Positions 63,760-64,000 of a stretch of 64,000 nt of DNA are shown here, piece by piece. The position numbers and the translations under genes are program-made. Each line of letters opens with the position of its first letter. Positions within the stretch are counted from its first letter, which is position 1. The DNA comes from Gammaproteobacteria bacterium 42_54_T18. Lineage in GTDB: Bacteria; Pseudomonadota; Gammaproteobacteria; Pseudomonadales; Ketobacteraceae. The DNA is taken from NCBI GenBank assembly GCA_002163245.1, contig MAAL01000112.1, forward strand, positions 1-64,000, written 5' to 3'. Under the pieces are notes generated by a model. The model worked only from the letters and a program-made list of their open reading frames with translations, was not told the DNA's origin and did not search any database.

Positions 63760-64000
63760 ATGACCTATAACCCATCAAAGAGTCCTGTATTAAAATTATG
63801 GAAACCTTTAAAAGGTTCAGCGCCAGGGCGCTGGTTAGCCACAAAGGCTGTTTGTTTTAAAGCACCGTATTTTCTTTCCATTCAGCCAACGTTAACGCGA
63901 GTTGAGCCTGGTCACGTGGAATTGGAATTTAAAAAGCGCTGGAGTGTGACAAACCACATCAATACCGTTCACGCTATTGCGATGTGTAATGCTGCAGAAT
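63760..64000 (+). CDS. DUF4442/hotdog-fold protein, 5' part (runs off the window)
   Basis: The ATG at 63760 has AGGAG about eight bases upstream. About 80 codons are visible before the window ends. LKLWKPLKGSAPGRWLATKA is followed by APYFLSIQPTLTRVEPGHVE, KRWSVTNHINTVHAIAMCNA, the pattern of DUF4442 proteins with a hotdog fold related to acyl-CoA thioesterases. The histidine in NHINTVHA is a candidate active-site residue. It follows the MarR regulator, which may control it. Confidence 0.85.
   Translation, partial: MTYNPSKSPVLKLWKPLKGSAPGRWLATKAVCFKAPYFLSIQPTLTRVEPGHVELEFKKRWSVTNHINTVHAIAMCNAAE

Overview
The window reads as chromosomal DNA of a heterotrophic, probably marine gammaproteobacterium of moderate GC. 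The evidence is the gene repertoire: a FadH-type dienoyl-CoA reductase, an MnmH tRNA selenouridine synthase linked to a selenate-type ABC transporter, two DUF1631 proteins, two 7TMR-DISM hybrid histidine kinases, LruC-domain proteins and many lipoproteins. The combination of P450, HMG-CoA reductase and acyl-CoA genes resembles Cellvibrionales/Spongiibacteraceae-like genomes, but I cannot assign a genus. I see no rRNA, tRNA, CRISPR array, insertion sequence or phage module.

Layout. 1-11.6 kb: a truncated amidase, a lone AmrS-type radical SAM gene, a secreted serine hydrolase, a Fic protein preceded by a perfect 29-bp inverted repeat, two metallo-beta-lactamase-fold hydrolases, an alpha/beta hydrolase and a DUF1631 protein. 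11.6-17.5 kb: two histidine kinases around an LRR lipoprotein. 17.5-21.8 kb: a tightly coupled operon of mnmH, a periplasmic binding protein, an ATPase and a fused double permease, which I read as selenium-oxyanion uptake feeding selenouridine synthesis. 21.8-29.7 kb: a molybdopterin oxidoreductase, an MpaB/DUF2236 oxygenase, a second DUF1631 protein and a protein of 27-residue repeats. 29.6-40.6 kb: lipid and acyl-CoA metabolism (class I HMG-CoA reductase, acyl-CoA ligase, acyl-CoA dehydrogenase, FadH, a MEST-like hydrolase) with a Crp-type regulator. 43.1-46.7 kb: a TetR regulator divergent from a P450 plus aldehyde dehydrogenase pair, with a visible promoter and operator-like palindrome.

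46.7-64 kb is more accessory: a cyclic-nucleotide/rhodanese protein without the catalytic cysteine, a ChrR-type cupin plus SDR pair facing an HxlR regulator, a delta-class carbonic anhydrase, and a run of damaged genes between 53.4 and 63.1 kb. That run holds a frameshifted small protein, a PilZ-domain remnant, an LruC/FG-GAP gene broken at an A8 tract, and a 7TMR-DISM kinase split by one frameshift. The left 53 kb shows no comparable disruptions, so the cluster is either real gene decay or locally poor sequence.

Candidates for less-described biology are: the selenium operon with its fused permease; the Fic gene behind a perfect nested palindrome; a two-gene unit at 42.0-42.9 kb (exported protein plus a small protein with a basic amphipathic segment) closed by a perfect 25-bp hairpin; the P450 without the usual I-helix threonine; the 27-residue repeat protein; and two genes whose start regions lie in hairpins.
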